A stretch of 64,000 nucleotides of DNA from Rhizobium sp. TH2 (GCF_024707525.1 NZ_CP062231.1:1674001-1738000), one strand, 5' to 3'; positions 45,372-55,979 are shown, counted from the first letter of the stretch. Made by a program: numbers and translations. Notes: generated from the letters alone by a model not told the origin.

Positions 45372-46389
45372 GGACTGTCTCTCTCGATGCCATTTCGGCG
45401 GCCATTTTCAGCGCGGCGATCAAGCTGTTCGGTTTTGCCTTGCCGGTGCCCGCGAGCGAGAACGCGGTGCCATGGTCTGGCGAGGTACGGATGAAGGGAA
45501 GGCCGAGCGTGACATTGACGGCATCGTCGAAGCCGAGCGCCTTGGCCGGGATCAGCGCCTGGTCGTGATACATGCAGATCGCCACGTCATAGGTCTCGCG
45601 TGCTGCCTTGTGGAACATCGTATCGCCGGGCAGGGGGCCGACCGCGTTGATGCCGTCGGCACGCAACTGTCGGATCGCCGGCGCTACGATGGCATCGTCC
45701 TCGAGCCCGAGCGCGCCATTCTCGCCGGCATGAGGGTTGAGCCCGGAAACCGCGAGCCGCGGCGCCTCGATGCCGAAGCGGCGATTGAGATCATGGGCGG
45801 TGATGCGGCAGGTCTCGTAGACCAGCCGTGTGGTCAGCTGTTCGGGAACATCCCTGAGCGGGATATGGATGGTCACCGGCACGGTCCTGAGCTCGGGTCC
45901 GGCGATCATCATGACGGGCATTCCAGGCTGGCCCGTCACTCTGCGTCCGAGATCGGCGAGAAACTCGGTGTGGCCCGGAAAGGTGAAGCCGGATTCGTAG
46001 AGCACCGACTTGGCGATCGGGTTGGTCACCATGGCGGCAGACTTGCCGAGCATGGTCATTTCGACGGCGAGTTCGATGGCACGGATCGTGCCGTGTGCCG
46101 TGGCACTGTCCGGCTTGCCGGCCTCCACGCCCACCCCAGCCGGCACCGCCAGCACCGGCAGCGCCTCGTTGAAGACGGAAGCCCCCGATTGTTCGTCGGC
46201 CTCTCGCATAGGCACATCAAGACCGAGCATGATGGCACGTGCGGCAAGAACGTCGGGGTCGCCGAGATAAAGGAATGGCGGAACGCTGTCCGCGTCCCGC
46301 CGCAACCATGCCATCAATGTTATGTCAGGGCCGATGCCGGCGGGATCGCCCTGTGTGAGGGCCAGGAGTGGCGCGGCACCAGTGACCAT
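45358..46389 (-). CDS. pdxA: 4-hydroxythreonine-4-phosphate dehydrogenase
   Basis: NAD-dependent step of pyridoxal phosphate synthesis. It has 343 residues. [15 protein letters not shown] opens the protein. Metal-binding histidines appear in [18 protein letters not shown]-like and [38 protein letters not shown]. It starts 2 nt after the surA-like stop, so it lies within the surA-pdxA-rsmA operon. Confidence 0.95.
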   Translation of the reverse strand: MVTGAAPLLALTQGDPAGIGPDITLMAWLRRDADSVPPFLYLGDPDVLAARAIMLGLDVPMREADEQSGASVFNEALPVLAVPAGVGVEAGKPDSATAHGTIRAIELAVEMTMLGKSAAMVTNPIAKSVLYESGFTFPGHTEFLADLGRRVTGQPGMPVMMIAGPELRTVPVTIHIPLRDVPEQLTTRLVYETCRITAHDLNRRFGIEAPRLAVSGLNPHAGENGALGLEDDAIVAPAIRQLRADGINAVGPLPGDTMFHKAARETYDVAICMYHDQALIPAKALGFDDAVNVTLGLPFIRTSPDHGTAFSLAGTGKAKPNSLIAALKMAAEMASRETVHGST

Positions 46390-46391
46390 GA

Positions 46392-47333
46392 TCAGCGGAT
46401 CGTGACCTCGTTCATCTTCCTCAGTTCGTCCATATATTTCTTGGCATCGGGGCTCTCGCCCTCTTCCTTGGCCTTCTCGAGATCCTGCGACTGGAACGCG
46501 ACCTGTGCCGAGAAATCGTCGCTCACCTCGCGCTTCTTGCAGATCGCGGTGTATTCAACGCCGGTTGCGCTGACAGTTGTCGTCGTGGTTCCGCCGACAG
46601 GCACGCCGGCAAGTAGTTTCTTCTGCGCTTCGGCAAGCTGGACTTCCAGAACGCGGCCGATGTCACGGATGGACACATCCTTGAAGCCGGCTGCGAAGAC
46701 CTTCGCCTGAGCACAGCCTGGGTAGCTCTTGCGGGAGGCCTCGGCTTCGGCCTTGCGCTTGCCGGTGATCTTGGCGCGCTTGGATTCCGGCACGACGAAG
46801 ATGACCTGCTGCAGGAAATACTCCGTCACTTTCGGTTTCTGGCCGTTGTTTTCCTTCAGCTTCGCGACGAAATCCTCATTGCTCATGCGTCCGTTGCCGC
46901 CGCCGTAGCGGCCCGAGACGGTTTTCGGCCAGCTCATCTGCACGCCGATATAGGCCTTGAAGTGCGCGGCGCCGATGCCGGCACGTTTCAGGATCTCGGT
47001 CAGTTGCTCAGTCGACATGTTGTTGTTCTTGGCAAACCGGGCGAAGGCCGCATCGACGTCGTCGGTGCTGACCGATGTGCCGGTCCGAATAATCTCCTGA
47101 CGCTGCAGCACTTCGTCGACAAGCTGCTGTGTCGCCACTTGCTTCAGGTTGCCCTTGGCGCGTTGCAGCTTCAGGAAATTGACGCGCCTGGCGACATCAC
47201 CACTGGTAATGACGGTCGCGTTGACGGTGGCGGCGATCTGCTCGGCATGTGCCGGAACAAAGGTCTGCGGCACGATGAATGCCGCGAGCAGCAAGGATGC
47301 CGCGCCGAGATAAAGCGAACGGACTTTGGCCAT
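46392..47333 (-). CDS. Short SurA-type periplasmic chaperone
   Basis: 313 residues with a signal peptide ending near AHA-E at residue 30. The SurA N-terminal chaperone domain follows ([43 protein letters not shown]). Only one weakly conserved parvulin-like segment follows ([18 protein letters not shown]), compared with two PPIase domains in E. coli SurA of about 430 residues. It probably escorts outer-membrane proteins such as LptD, encoded just upstream. Two cysteines in the C-terminal part (PGCAQAK and AICKKRE) could form a disulfide. Confidence 0.85.
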   Translation of the reverse strand: MAKVRSLYLGAASLLLAAFIVPQTFVPAHAEQIAATVNATVITSGDVARRVNFLKLQRAKGNLKQVATQQLVDEVLQRQEIIRTGTSVSTDDVDAAFARFAKNNNMSTEQLTEILKRAGIGAAHFKAYIGVQMSWPKTVSGRYGGGNGRMSNEDFVAKLKENNGQKPKVTEYFLQQVIFVVPESKRAKITGKRKAEAEASRKSYPGCAQAKVFAAGFKDVSIRDIGRVLEVQLAEAQKKLLAGVPVGGTTTTTVSATGVEYTAICKKREVSDDFSAQVAFQSQDLEKAKEEGESPDAKKYMDELRKMNEVTIR

Positions 47334-47428
47334 GGATCCAACCTCTTGCTTCGGGCTTTTATAGTGAAGTGGTGGAATTGCACATTACTTGCGGCAAAAC
47401 AATGTCATTCGCCCAAGATCGCACTGTT

Positions 47429-49807
47429 TTACCGGAACACCGGCAACAGGGTCTGGCCGGCGATCGATGTCGGCTCGGCGGTGTCGCCGACCTTCACGTC
47501 GCCCAGCGTGCGGAAGGAAAGCCGCGCACCGATCTGCCAGTCGTTGGCCGATGTGTCGTTGAGGTCCTTCGTCTGGGTGAAGGCGAGCGCAAAAATGGTG
47601 CAGCTGTCGTCATAGGCAAAGCCGATGCCCCGGCGCGAAAGCACATTGTCGTCCATGTCCCAGGTCGCTGAGCCGTAAACGGTCCAGTTCTGGTCGAATT
47701 TGACGCCGCTGACCGTCTGTACTTCGTCATTGTCGGTCGGATAGCCGTAGAGCGGCTGCGCGGCGATCTGCGAATAAGTGACCTCGGTCTGCAGCCAGTT
47801 CGAATTGTAGCCCACAGTCACGTCGGACCGGCGGATATCCAAAGTTTTCTGGTCAAGCCGGCCGCCAAGCGCGAGGGAAAGCCCGACCGGCATTTCCACG
47901 CCCATGGCGCCGACATAATCGGAACTCGCCGTTTCCAGGCCCGAATCCGCGCCGGCATAAACCAGGTCGGGTGACGCGAAGGAATTCTTGCCGTCGAGCA
48001 GGAACGACTGGCCGAAGACGCCACGCAGCGTATAGCCGGCGTCGAACGTGCCAGTATAGCGGGCGCCGACATTGGCGCGCGTTCCGCCTTCGACCCTGTC
48101 GAAGCCAGAGAACTTGTCGCGATCGAAGAGGTTGGATGCATCGAAGACGAAGCTCTGCGCGTCTTCGTTGGGCAGCCCGCCGGCAAGTTGCTCGTCGGGT
48201 CGAGCGAAGATCTGCGCGATGGGCTCGAAGATGTGGCTCGAATTGGCCGTCGTCATCAGGATCGGATAGCGCGCTTCCAGCCCAGCGGTCAGCATGCTGC
48301 GGGTGGCGTTGTTGCCGTCATGGAAGTCGCCGGGATAAGCCGCCGAGGGATGGTTCATATTGACCTGGAAACCGTCGCCACGCACAACCGCGAGCGGTGT
48401 CAGCACCAGACCGCCAGGCAGGATGAAGGTGCGTTTCCACTCCGCTTCCGTCGAGAAGCGGTTGAAATTGCCGGCAAGGCCGCGGAAACGGTCGGCAACG
48501 TCGATGCGTTCGATCCGGTCATATTGGTCTGTGGTGGTCCGGCTCAGACTGGTAAAATTGGTGACGACGGAGAGCTGTCCTCCGAGCACCGAGTCAGGAT
48601 GATAATAGGTGTAGTCGAAGACCGGATGGACGACTGCCTGCTCCTTCTCGTCGCGACTGTTCGGATCCGCGTCCTGCACATCGAAATAATAGGACCGCAT
48701 GTCGAACGAATTGCGATGGCCAAGCCCGGTCAGGTAGGCCTGGTTGGTGCGGACCTGATCGTCCACGCCGTCGAGCGAATAGGTGCGGGCGAAATTGTTG
48801 TCGGACTGGACCATGACGTCCCAGCCGAAGGCCCAGCGCGGATTGATCTTGAAGTCGGCCTTGGATTGGATCATGCCGCGCTGATCGACCTGGGCATCCG
48901 ACGTGAACCTGGTGAACGCGCCGGGCCTCAGCTGGTGGATGCCGGCGATCCTGAGTGTATGCGTGCCGAGCCTGAACCGCTGGCGGAATTCGGCGTCGAA
49001 CATCACGCCCTGGTTGGTGAAGCCGGTGGCAGTCAGCGTCGCGTCCATATGCGGCGTCAAAGTCTGGTAGTACGGAATGGCCAGTCCGAAGCCGAGATTT
49101 TCGGCGGTGGACATGCGCGGGAACAGGAAGCCGGACTTCCGCTTCACCGTCGGATCGGGCACTTCAAGCACCGGGATATAGGCGATAGGCGCGCCGAACA
49201 GTTCGAAGCGAGCTTTTTCGAGCCGGACCGTATGGGTCTTGCCGTTGTTGACGACGCGCTCGGCCTTGATCTGCCAGAGCGGCGGCTTCTCGGGATGCTC
49301 CTTGCAGGGCTCGCAAGCCGTGTAGACGCCCTTGTTGAGGATCATTTCGTCGGCATTGATGCGCTCGCCGCTGACGGCCACCAGCCTTGTATTGTCGGTC
49401 GTCTCGATCCTCAGCGCATCGACGAAGCCGCTGGCAAAATCGTCGGTCACGTCGATCTTGTCGCCATAGACCCGGTTGCCATTGGGCTCGATCAGCTCGA
49501 TGTCGCCTATCGCGATCATCCGGCCAGAGGCCTGGTCGTATTCCACGCGCTTGGCGACCAGCTTGTAGCCGGCGTAATTGATCTGCACGCCGCCAACGGC
49601 GATGATCTTCTTGGCATCCTGATCGTAGATGAGTTCGGACGATGTCAGCAGCAGCTTCGAATCAGGCGACGGCTTTGCAGCCATCTGCTCGATCGCATTC
49701 TGTGCGAAGGCAGGCTGGAACGAGGGCAAAAAAAGTCCGCAGGCGGCCACTGCCGAAAGCAGCGCTCCGCCGAACACCCCTGTTACTCCGCGGTTGCCTG
49801 CCGCCAC
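47429..49807 (-). CDS. lptD: LPS-assembly outer membrane protein LptD
   Basis: Inserts lipopolysaccharide into the outer leaflet. It has 792 residues. After a signal peptide (cleavage near AFA-QNAIEQ) comes the OstA-like jellyroll (LTSSELIYDQDAKKIIAVGGVQINYAGYKLVAKRVEYDQASGRMIAIGDI) and a C-terminal beta-barrel. The CEPC pair (TACEPCKEH) may give the disulfide needed for assembly. GTG start at 49807 with ggagg upstream overlaps the lptG stop by one base. Confidence 0.93.
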   Translation of the reverse strand: MAAGNRGVTGVFGGALLSAVAACGLFLPSFQPAFAQNAIEQMAAKPSPDSKLLLTSSELIYDQDAKKIIAVGGVQINYAGYKLVAKRVEYDQASGRMIAIGDIELIEPNGNRVYGDKIDVTDDFASGFVDALRIETTDNTRLVAVSGERINADEMILNKGVYTACEPCKEHPEKPPLWQIKAERVVNNGKTHTVRLEKARFELFGAPIAYIPVLEVPDPTVKRKSGFLFPRMSTAENLGFGLAIPYYQTLTPHMDATLTATGFTNQGVMFDAEFRQRFRLGTHTLRIAGIHQLRPGAFTRFTSDAQVDQRGMIQSKADFKINPRWAFGWDVMVQSDNNFARTYSLDGVDDQVRTNQAYLTGLGHRNSFDMRSYYFDVQDADPNSRDEKEQAVVHPVFDYTYYHPDSVLGGQLSVVTNFTSLSRTTTDQYDRIERIDVADRFRGLAGNFNRFSTEAEWKRTFILPGGLVLTPLAVVRGDGFQVNMNHPSAAYPGDFHDGNNATRSMLTAGLEARYPILMTTANSSHIFEPIAQIFARPDEQLAGGLPNEDAQSFVFDASNLFDRDKFSGFDRVEGGTRANVGARYTGTFDAGYTLRGVFGQSFLLDGKNSFASPDLVYAGADSGLETASSDYVGAMGVEMPVGLSLALGGRLDQKTLDIRRSDVTVGYNSNWLQTEVTYSQIAAQPLYGYPTDNDEVQTVSGVKFDQNWTVYGSATWDMDDNVLSRRGIGFAYDDSCTIFALAFTQTKDLNDTSANDWQIGARLSFRTLGDVKVGDTAEPTSIAGQTLLPVFR

Positions 49808-50898
49808 TAACCGTCCTCCTGATGCAGCAAAATGGTGGACCCGAGAAACATTGCTACCACGACCGGAATCCAGGCTGCAACGAACGGAGGTACAACACCG
49901 CTGCTACCGAATGCTTTAATCAGCACGGTGATCACATAAAGCACGAAGCCCGAAACGATGCCACCGAAAATCATGCTCTGCGATTGGTTGAACCTGCTGA
50001 ATTTTAACGAGACTGTTGCCGAAATGAGAGTCATCGCGACGAGCAGGAATGGCATCGACATGAGGGAGTGATATTGCGATTCAAGCGTGAAAGTTGACAC
50101 CCCGAACGACCTCGCGGCCTCGATTTTCGAGGGAATGTCGAGAAACGCAACGGTTTCAGGCCGTGCGAGCCGCTCCTGGACGAACTCCCGTTTCAGATTG
50201 GTGCGGACCTGTACCGTCTTGAGCAAGGCCGGAATTTGTCCCGGCCGGTTCTCGGTAACGTCGTTAAGCTCCCAGTAACCATCTTTCAACTTTGCCTGGC
50301 GTGCGTCCTGCCTGAGGACGATTCGGCTCTCCGGTCCGAAATGGATGAAGACCGCGTCCTCGATCGTCGTGCCATCGGCGCTGACGCGCGCACCACCGAC
50401 GATCACGTCGTCATCGGCGGTGATCTGGCGCAGCCAGGGAATGGTTTCATTCTTGCGGCCGAGCTGCTTCGAGGCCTTGAGATTGTTTTCGATCATCGTC
50501 GCCGTGCGCATGCCGGCGGCCGCGAGCGGATTGAGCACGAACAGGCCGACGAGCCCGACGAGAATCGCCCCGGTGATAAAGGGGGCCATGAACTGCCAGA
50601 CCGAAATCCCGGCAGCGCGGGTCACCACCATCTCCTGCTTGCGGTTGAGCGACACAAGCGTGGTGATGCCGGCAAAAAGCATGATGAACGGCAGCGTCTG
50701 CTGCAGGATAGACGGCACGCGGATCAGTGTCAGGAACAGGCTGTCGGCGAGCGTGAAGCCTGGAATGTCGCCCCGTCGCGACGAGATCTCGATGAAATCC
50801 ACGAGGTAGACGAGACCTGTCACGCCGACCAGAAACCAGAAGATGGTCATCAGATGCCGCCGCAGGAAATAGCGAAAAAGCGTGCCGGTGAAGATCAA
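49807..50898 (-). CDS. lptG: LPS export permease LptG
   Basis: 363 residues, six membrane helices and a periplasmic beta-jellyroll. Together with LptF and LptB it drives LPS out of the inner membrane. LFRYFLRRHLMTIFWFLVGVTGLVYLVDFIE begins the protein and VSLNRKQEMVVTRAAGIS is the conserved coupling region. I place the start at TTG (50898) because ggaggt lies just upstream and it overlaps the lptF stop (TTGA). Longer frames run into lptF and lack conservation. Confidence 0.92.
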   Translation of the reverse strand: MIFTGTLFRYFLRRHLMTIFWFLVGVTGLVYLVDFIEISSRRGDIPGFTLADSLFLTLIRVPSILQQTLPFIMLFAGITTLVSLNRKQEMVVTRAAGISVWQFMAPFITGAILVGLVGLFVLNPLAAAGMRTATMIENNLKASKQLGRKNETIPWLRQITADDDVIVGGARVSADGTTIEDAVFIHFGPESRIVLRQDARQAKLKDGYWELNDVTENRPGQIPALLKTVQVRTNLKREFVQERLARPETVAFLDIPSKIEAARSFGVSTFTLESQYHSLMSMPFLLVAMTLISATVSLKFSRFNQSQSMIFGGIVSGFVLYVITVLIKAFGSSGVVPPFVAAWIPVVVAMFLGSTILLHQEDG

Positions 50899-52070
50899 GC
50901 GGCACCTCCGCTCTTTGCGCGTCCGGGAACGAGGCGGCCATAGAGCTGAGCGCAACTGTCGGCGACGCGTGGAAACAGGCTGTCGCGGTCAAGCCGCGTG
51001 ACGCTGCGATAGATGCCGGCGAGCAGCAGAAGATTGATGACGACCATGAAGGCATAGAGCGGCGCGGGCGAGTTCATGCCGCCCTCGACGCGGTTGGCCA
51101 GATAGAAGGCGCTCCAGCGGAACACGAATGCCAGGAACAGAGCCGAGATCAGCGGATGCAGCCGCCGCTCGCGATGTGAATGCGCCGAGCCCGCGACCAT
51201 CAGCGAAATCAGCGCGAAGGTCACCGGGAAGAACCAGTCCGTCAGGCGCCGGTGCAGTTCGGCCCTGAAATCATTCGGTTTTTCCTTGTAGTATGGGTCG
51301 TTGGGATCGGGATTGAAGAGGAAGCCCAAGTCGCGGTCGCCGGCTCTCAGCGTGGCCTGTCCGCGCGAGGCCGACAGTTCGGAGAGGTCGAAGGAATAGG
51401 AGTCGAAATGGATGACCGAGACGCTGCGGCCCTCGATCTTGCGGTGGATTTCGCCATCCTTCATGATCAGCGTGCCGCCGCTCTCGTCGACCGCGCCCTC
51501 GCGGGCATAATAGACCATCTCGAAGCGTGGGTCGCGGGAATCGGCCACGAACAGGCCCTTGAAAACGCGGCCCTGCATCCGCTCGGAAATTTGCACATAG
51601 AGGCCATCGTCGATCTTGCGGAAGGCCTTTTCCTCGATGACGGATGACAACAGGTCGGCATAGGTCGCGGCGATCGTCTTGCGCATGCCGTAGCGCGAGA
51701 CCGGTTCGAGAAAATTGTCGACGCCGAACGAGACGATGCAGAGTATGCCCGCGAGGATGAGCGCCGGCTTGTAGACCGTTCGCCGCGGCGCGCCCGATGC
51801 GTCGATCACCGCAAGTTCGGAATCGTTGTTCATCGTTTGCAGCGTCTGCGTGACGCCGATGATCACGGCGAAGGGCATGACAACCGGGATCAGCGTCGGC
51901 AGCATGTAGGTGGCGAGTGCGACGAAGGAACCGATCGATTGCCCGCTATCGGTGACAAGGTTGATTCGCCCCAGCACCTGCGTCACCCAGATGATCGCCA
52001 GCACTGGAATCAGCGCCGCGACGAACATCCGGAATATCCGGCCGAAGATATAGTTTTCCAGCAGGTTCAT
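50895..52070 (-). CDS. lptF: LPS export permease LptF
   Basis: 391 residues with the same six-helix plus jellyroll architecture: LENYIFGRIFRMFVAALIPVLAIIWVTQVLGRINLVTDSG at the start, TMNNDSELAVIDASGAPR as coupling segment, and a C-terminal helix trio. First gene of the lptF-lptG-lptD-surA-pdxA-rsmA run. The ATG at 52070 is chosen by homology over the frame reaching 52133. Confidence 0.93.
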   Translation of the reverse strand: MNLLENYIFGRIFRMFVAALIPVLAIIWVTQVLGRINLVTDSGQSIGSFVALATYMLPTLIPVVMPFAVIIGVTQTLQTMNNDSELAVIDASGAPRRTVYKPALILAGILCIVSFGVDNFLEPVSRYGMRKTIAATYADLLSSVIEEKAFRKIDDGLYVQISERMQGRVFKGLFVADSRDPRFEMVYYAREGAVDESGGTLIMKDGEIHRKIEGRSVSVIHFDSYSFDLSELSASRGQATLRAGDRDLGFLFNPDPNDPYYKEKPNDFRAELHRRLTDWFFPVTFALISLMVAGSAHSHRERRLHPLISALFLAFVFRWSAFYLANRVEGGMNSPAPLYAFMVVINLLLLAGIYRSVTRLDRDSLFPRVADSCAQLYGRLVPGRAKSGGAA

Positions 52071-52135
52071 GCATGATCCGCGAGCGTGCTCGCCCCTGAG
52101 CGCCATCGGGGCATAAGACCCCGGATGTGGCACTT

Positions 52136-52948
52136 TTACCGCGCCCGTTCAAGTGTTGCAGAAATGCGGGTCGGCCGGAAAATCAGCAGCAGCGACAGAG
52201 CGGCAGGGCTTGCAAGCCCGATGATCCAGCCGAGAGCCACGTCGGACGGATAATGTCCGCCCATTGCAACGCGCAGCAGGGGCGTCGCAATCGATATATC
52301 GATGATGACAGCCGCCAAAACCGTGCGAAACCGCCCCTTGAGCAGCGGCAGCAGGCAGATCAGCCATCCGGCGCTGGCGGCCTCGCCTGAAACGAAGGAA
52401 CAGTTGGCAATGCAGGCGCCGGAGAAATCGCCCGCCGCCGCAAAGGGCAACGTTCCGCCGAACTCGATCGTCTCATGCGGCCTCGGCCGGCCGGAAAAGG
52501 TCTTGAGCAGGCCATTGACGATCAGAACCGGCCCGAGGAGAAAGCCGCCGATCAGGATTGCCTTGCTCCGCAGGGTTTCGCGATCGGCGCAGCCGCTGCG
52601 CAATCCGGTCCAGGCGATGTTTGCCAGTAGCGCTAAGGGTGCAAGCACCGGTATCCAGTAGAACAAACTTCGAAAGGCCGCGGCAACCCCGCTCTTGCGC
52701 GCCGCGAAGCCCTCGCAGAGCAGGCCGGAGGATGTCGCGACGTCCCGGCAGAAGAGCGTCGTCACACCGAGGTCCAGACCCGGAAGATTGCGGAAGAACA
52801 CGAAAATGACGAGCCATGCGAGCAAGCAACGCGCCAGGAAAATGGCGTCCCTCTCAGGCCGGATGTCCGGAATCACGCAGGCCCCCGAGGTGATCGTCGT
52901 TGTCACAGCAAGCGGATCGACTTGTCGATCCCGCGAACTCTTCTTCAC
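52136..52948 (-). CDS. PAP2-family membrane phosphatase, possibly lipid A phosphatase
   Basis: A 270-residue protein with about six helices. The three PAP2 motifs are present: KTFSGRPRP, CSFVSGE and RVAMGGHYPSD with the nucleophilic His. The NCSFVSGE variant replaces the standard PSGH. Rhizobia use PAP2 enzymes (LpxE, LpxF types) to remove lipid A phosphates, and this gene sits upstream of the LPS transport genes, so lipid A is a reasonable substrate guess. GTG start at 52948 is tentative. Confidence 0.8.
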   Translation of the reverse strand: MKKSSRDRQVDPLAVTTTITSGACVIPDIRPERDAIFLARCLLAWLVIFVFFRNLPGLDLGVTTLFCRDVATSSGLLCEGFAARKSGVAAAFRSLFYWIPVLAPLALLANIAWTGLRSGCADRETLRSKAILIGGFLLGPVLIVNGLLKTFSGRPRPHETIEFGGTLPFAAAGDFSGACIANCSFVSGEAASAGWLICLLPLLKGRFRTVLAAVIIDISIATPLLRVAMGGHYPSDVALGWIIGLASPAALSLLLIFRPTRISATLERAR

Positions 52949-53053
52949 CTCGCTGCGTTACAGGGCTATGACAGCGCTCGATACCGGGCTGCTTGCAATG
53001 AGTCGTGCTCGGTCCATATGCGGGAATCACGCGCGTGAAGTTCAGGAGCAGTA

Positions 53054-54550
53054 ATGAAATCGAGGTTTGAATTCACTTTCGCCCGGTCCGCCAAGGTTTC
53101 GGGCGGCGCGGCCGTCGTTCTCAAGGCGCTCGATACGGAAGGGTTCTCCGGTGGCGACAATGCCGATCCCGGCAACAGCCTGCCGCGCGCCGCGAAAATC
53201 GCCAAGTTCAAGGGCAAGCTCCTCGCCAAGCTCGATATTCTCGCCCCGCAAGGTTCGGGCGCCGACCGGCTGGTCGCGATCGGATTGGGCAAGGCCTCCG
53301 AACTGACCGCGCATGACTGGCTGAAAGCCGGCGGCGCAGCGGCCGCTGCCCTCAACGGCGCGGAGAAAGCGGTGATCTATCTCGACGCACCCGGCCTGAC
53401 CGTCACCGGCGAGCAGGCGGCTGATTTCGCGCTCGGCATGATCCTGCGCGGCTACAAGTTCGACAAATACAAATCGAAAAAGTCCGACGACGACAACGGT
53501 GCTTCGGACAAACCGGTGCGCGTGACGGTCGTTGTCTCGGCATCGATCACCGCCAAGCGCTTCTTCGAGACCGCGCAGGCCGTGGCCGACGGCGTCATCC
53601 TGGCGCGCGATCTCGTCAACGAACCCGCCAATGTGCTTGGCCCGTCGGAGTTCGCCGCCAAGGCCAAGGAACTCGAGAAATTCGGCGTCGAGATCGAAAT
53701 CCTGACCGAGAAGGAAATGCGCAAACTCGGCATGGGCGCGCTTCTCGGCGTGGCGCAGGGGTCGGTGCGGCCGCCCAGGCTGGTCGTGATGAACTGGAAG
53801 GGCGGCAAGCCGAAGGACAAGACCTATGCCTTTATCGGCAAGGGCGTGGTGTTCGATACCGGCGGCATTTCGATCAAGCCGGCCGCCGGCATGGAGGACA
53901 TGAAGGGCGACATGGGTGGTGCCGCGGCCGTGACCGGCCTGATGCATGTGCTCGCCGCCCGCAAGGCGAAGGTCAACGCCGTCGGCGTCATCGGCCTGGT
54001 CGAGAACATGCCGGATGGCAATGCGCAGCGCCCGGGCGACATCGTCACCTCGATGTCGGGTCAGACGATCGAGGTCATCAACACCGATGCCGAGGGCCGG
54101 CTCGTGCTGGGCGACGCGCTTTGGTACACCAATGAGCGCTTCAAGCCCGCCTTCATGATCAATCTCGCGACGCTGACCGGCGCCATCGGGGTGGCGCTTG
54201 GCAGCTATCATGCCGGACTGTTCTGCAATGACGACCGACTGGCCGCCAATCTGCTCGCCTCAGGCATAAGCTCCAACGAAAAGCTGTGGAGAATGCCGCT
54301 CGGCCGTGAATATGACAAAATGATCGATAGCAAGTTCGCCGACATGAAGAACACTGGCGGCAGCCGGCAGGCAGGCGCGATTACCGCGGCCCAGTTCCTG
54401 AAGCGCTTCGTCGGTGAAACGCCCTGGGCTCATCTCGATGTCGCCTCGCTTGCCATGGGCGCGCCGGGTGACGAGATCAACACTTCGTGGGGCTCCGGCT
54501 ATGGCGTGCGGCTGCTGGATGAACTGGTGCGCACTTATTACGAAAGTTGA
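53054..54550 (+). CDS. pepA: Leucyl aminopeptidase
   Basis: A 498-residue zinc/manganese aminopeptidase (M17). The N-terminal domain is less conserved; the catalytic part has [32 protein letters not shown] and the signature [10 protein letters not shown] near residue 343. It also binds DNA in E. coli. The ATG at 53054 follows aggagc. holC follows on the same strand, the standard pepA-holC pair. Confidence 0.95.
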   Translation: MKSRFEFTFARSAKVSGGAAVVLKALDTEGFSGGDNADPGNSLPRAAKIAKFKGKLLAKLDILAPQGSGADRLVAIGLGKASELTAHDWLKAGGAAAAALNGAEKAVIYLDAPGLTVTGEQAADFALGMILRGYKFDKYKSKKSDDDNGASDKPVRVTVVVSASITAKRFFETAQAVADGVILARDLVNEPANVLGPSEFAAKAKELEKFGVEIEILTEKEMRKLGMGALLGVAQGSVRPPRLVVMNWKGGKPKDKTYAFIGKGVVFDTGGISIKPAAGMEDMKGDMGGAAAVTGLMHVLAARKAKVNAVGVIGLVENMPDGNAQRPGDIVTSMSGQTIEVINTDAEGRLVLGDALWYTNERFKPAFMINLATLTGAIGVALGSYHAGLFCNDDRLAANLLASGISSNEKLWRMPLGREYDKMIDSKFADMKNTGGSRQAGAITAAQFLKRFVGETPWAHLDVASLAMGAPGDEINTSWGSGYGVRLLDELVRTYYES

Positions 54551-54561
54551 GAAGAGACGAA

Positions 54562-55008
54562 TTGGAAATCCTGTTCTACCACCTGACCGAATCCAAGGTT
54601 GACGACGCGCTGCCCGCGCTTCTCGAGCGCAGCATCGAGCGCAATTGGCGCGTGACGGTCCAGACAACCACCCAGGAGCGCTGCGAGGCGCTCGACACGC
54701 ATCTGTGGACCTTCCGGCCCGACAGTTTCCTGCCGCATGGCATGGACAAGGACCCGCATGCCGATCGTCAACCGATCCTGCTGACCTCGGGCGCCGCCAA
54801 CCAGAACAAATCAGGTGTGCGTTTCGTCATCGATGGCGCCGAACCGCCGGAACTCCAGGACTACGACCGCGTGGTCTTCATGTTCGACGGCCATGACGAC
54901 GACCAGGTGCAGTCCGCGCGAAGCCAGTGGAAGCGCCTCAAGGGCCAGGGGCACACACTCTCCTACTGGCAGCAGAACCATGATGGCCGCTGGGAGAAGA
55001 AGGCCTGA
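54562..55008 (+). CDS. holC: DNA polymerase III chi subunit
   Basis: 148 residues beginning EILFYHLTESKVDDALPALLERSIERNWRVTVQT, the HolC fold, with LWTFRPDSFLPHGMDK for SSB contact. Part of the clamp-loader complex. The start is TTG at 54562 with gaagaga upstream; a TTG at 54547 overlapping the pepA stop is an alternative. Confidence 0.92.
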   Translation: MEILFYHLTESKVDDALPALLERSIERNWRVTVQTTTQERCEALDTHLWTFRPDSFLPHGMDKDPHADRQPILLTSGAANQNKSGVRFVIDGAEPPELQDYDRVVFMFDGHDDDQVQSARSQWKRLKGQGHTLSYWQQNHDGRWEKKA

Positions 55009-55026
55009 GCAGCTGGTCGTGCCGCG

Positions 55027-55377
55027 TTACAGGTGCATCAGGATGTTGGCCACGTTGCCCGAGGGATCCCGGACGAAGAAGCGGCGGACGCCCCAATCCT
55101 CGTCAGTCAGCGGATAGGTGATTTCGTGTCCTCGATGCACCGCGCGGGCGAAGACCGTATCGACATCGTCGACCTCAATTGAAATGTCGGGCATGGGCGC
55201 ACCCGCGCCACCTTCGCTTCCGATACTGAGCTGCGGCACCATATTGCCGCCGGCAGCCAACGTCACGATCCAACCGTGGTCCATGACCACATCGAGGTCT
55301 AGCAGATCGCGGTAGAAAGCGGCTACTGCCCCCGGGTCCGGTGCGAGCAGGTTGGCGACGATACGGAGCACGCCCAT
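55027..55377 (-). CDS. Glyoxalase/VOC superfamily protein
   Basis: 116 residues with two beta-alpha-beta-beta-beta units: VLRIVANLLAPDPGAVAAFYRDLLDLDVVMDHGWIVTLAA and ISIEVDDVDTVFARAVHRGHEITYPLTDEDWGVRRFFVRDPSGNVANIL. The second metal ligand position is Asn-Val rather than the usual Glu, so it may bind rather than convert a ligand. No specific function can be given. Confidence 0.82.
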   Translation of the reverse strand: MGVLRIVANLLAPDPGAVAAFYRDLLDLDVVMDHGWIVTLAAGGNMVPQLSIGSEGGAGAPMPDISIEVDDVDTVFARAVHRGHEITYPLTDEDWGVRRFFVRDPSGNVANILMHL

Positions 55378-55385
55378 GCTGAGAC

Positions 55386-55979
55386 CTACTCCAGGGTAAT
55401 CGCCTCACCGGTGCGGGGGCGCATGATATAGGTCTTCTCGTAATTGTAGGATGTAACGCCTGTGACCGGGGTCAGCAATTTCGTGAACGGCGTCTGCAGC
55501 GAATATGTCGCCCGGACGGCGATGAGCTGCACGCCAGACTGGGCGATGTTCGTGGGGATGGGGACAGGGGACGCCACACCCTTGACGAGCGCGGGAGTAT
55601 TGTAGCCGCGTGACCAGTTGACCTTGGCCTTCAGGGTCGCGTCGATATCGAGGATTGCCAGTTCGATCTTGACGCCCGTTTTGCTGTATGGGTCGATGAT
55701 TGTCGCAGCACCTGCGACGATGGCATCGATGTCGGCCGCCTTCCATGTCGCTTGCTGCGAGGTCATGTCACCGAGCGTCGACGCGATCTGGTTCATCTTG
55801 CGACTGACCGTCAGTGCCTGGCCGATATCGACGGTGCCGGCCATCATGGTCACCAGGATCGGAAACAGCAGCACGAACTCGATCGCCGAGACGCCGCTCC
55901 GGTCGCGTAGCAGACGCGTGGATGCCTGTTGAAAAGACACCCGGCTCTTGACGATCGCATTCTTCAATCGTGTCATCAT
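55386..55979 (-). CDS. TadE-like pilus assembly protein
   Basis: 197 residues. The N-terminal helix (about 25-50: GVSAIEFVLLFPILVTMMAGTVDIGQAL) carries the TadE pseudopilin signature with the Glu at +5. A periplasmic domain ends in YIMRPRTGEAITLE. ATGA overlap with the gene upstream shows co-translation. No tadABC or prepilin peptidase genes are in the window. Confidence 0.85.
   Translation of the reverse strand: MMTRLKNAIVKSRVSFQQASTRLLRDRSGVSAIEFVLLFPILVTMMAGTVDIGQALTVSRKMNQIASTLGDMTSQQATWKAADIDAIVAGAATIIDPYSKTGVKIELAILDIDATLKAKVNWSRGYNTPALVKGVASPVPIPTNIAQSGVQLIAVRATYSLQTPFTKLLTPVTGVTSYNYEKTYIMRPRTGEAITLE

Noticed and set aside
48188..49810. A 540-codon open frame antisense to lptD
   Set aside because: LptD on the minus strand has a signal peptide and conserved domains; the plus-strand frame has none.
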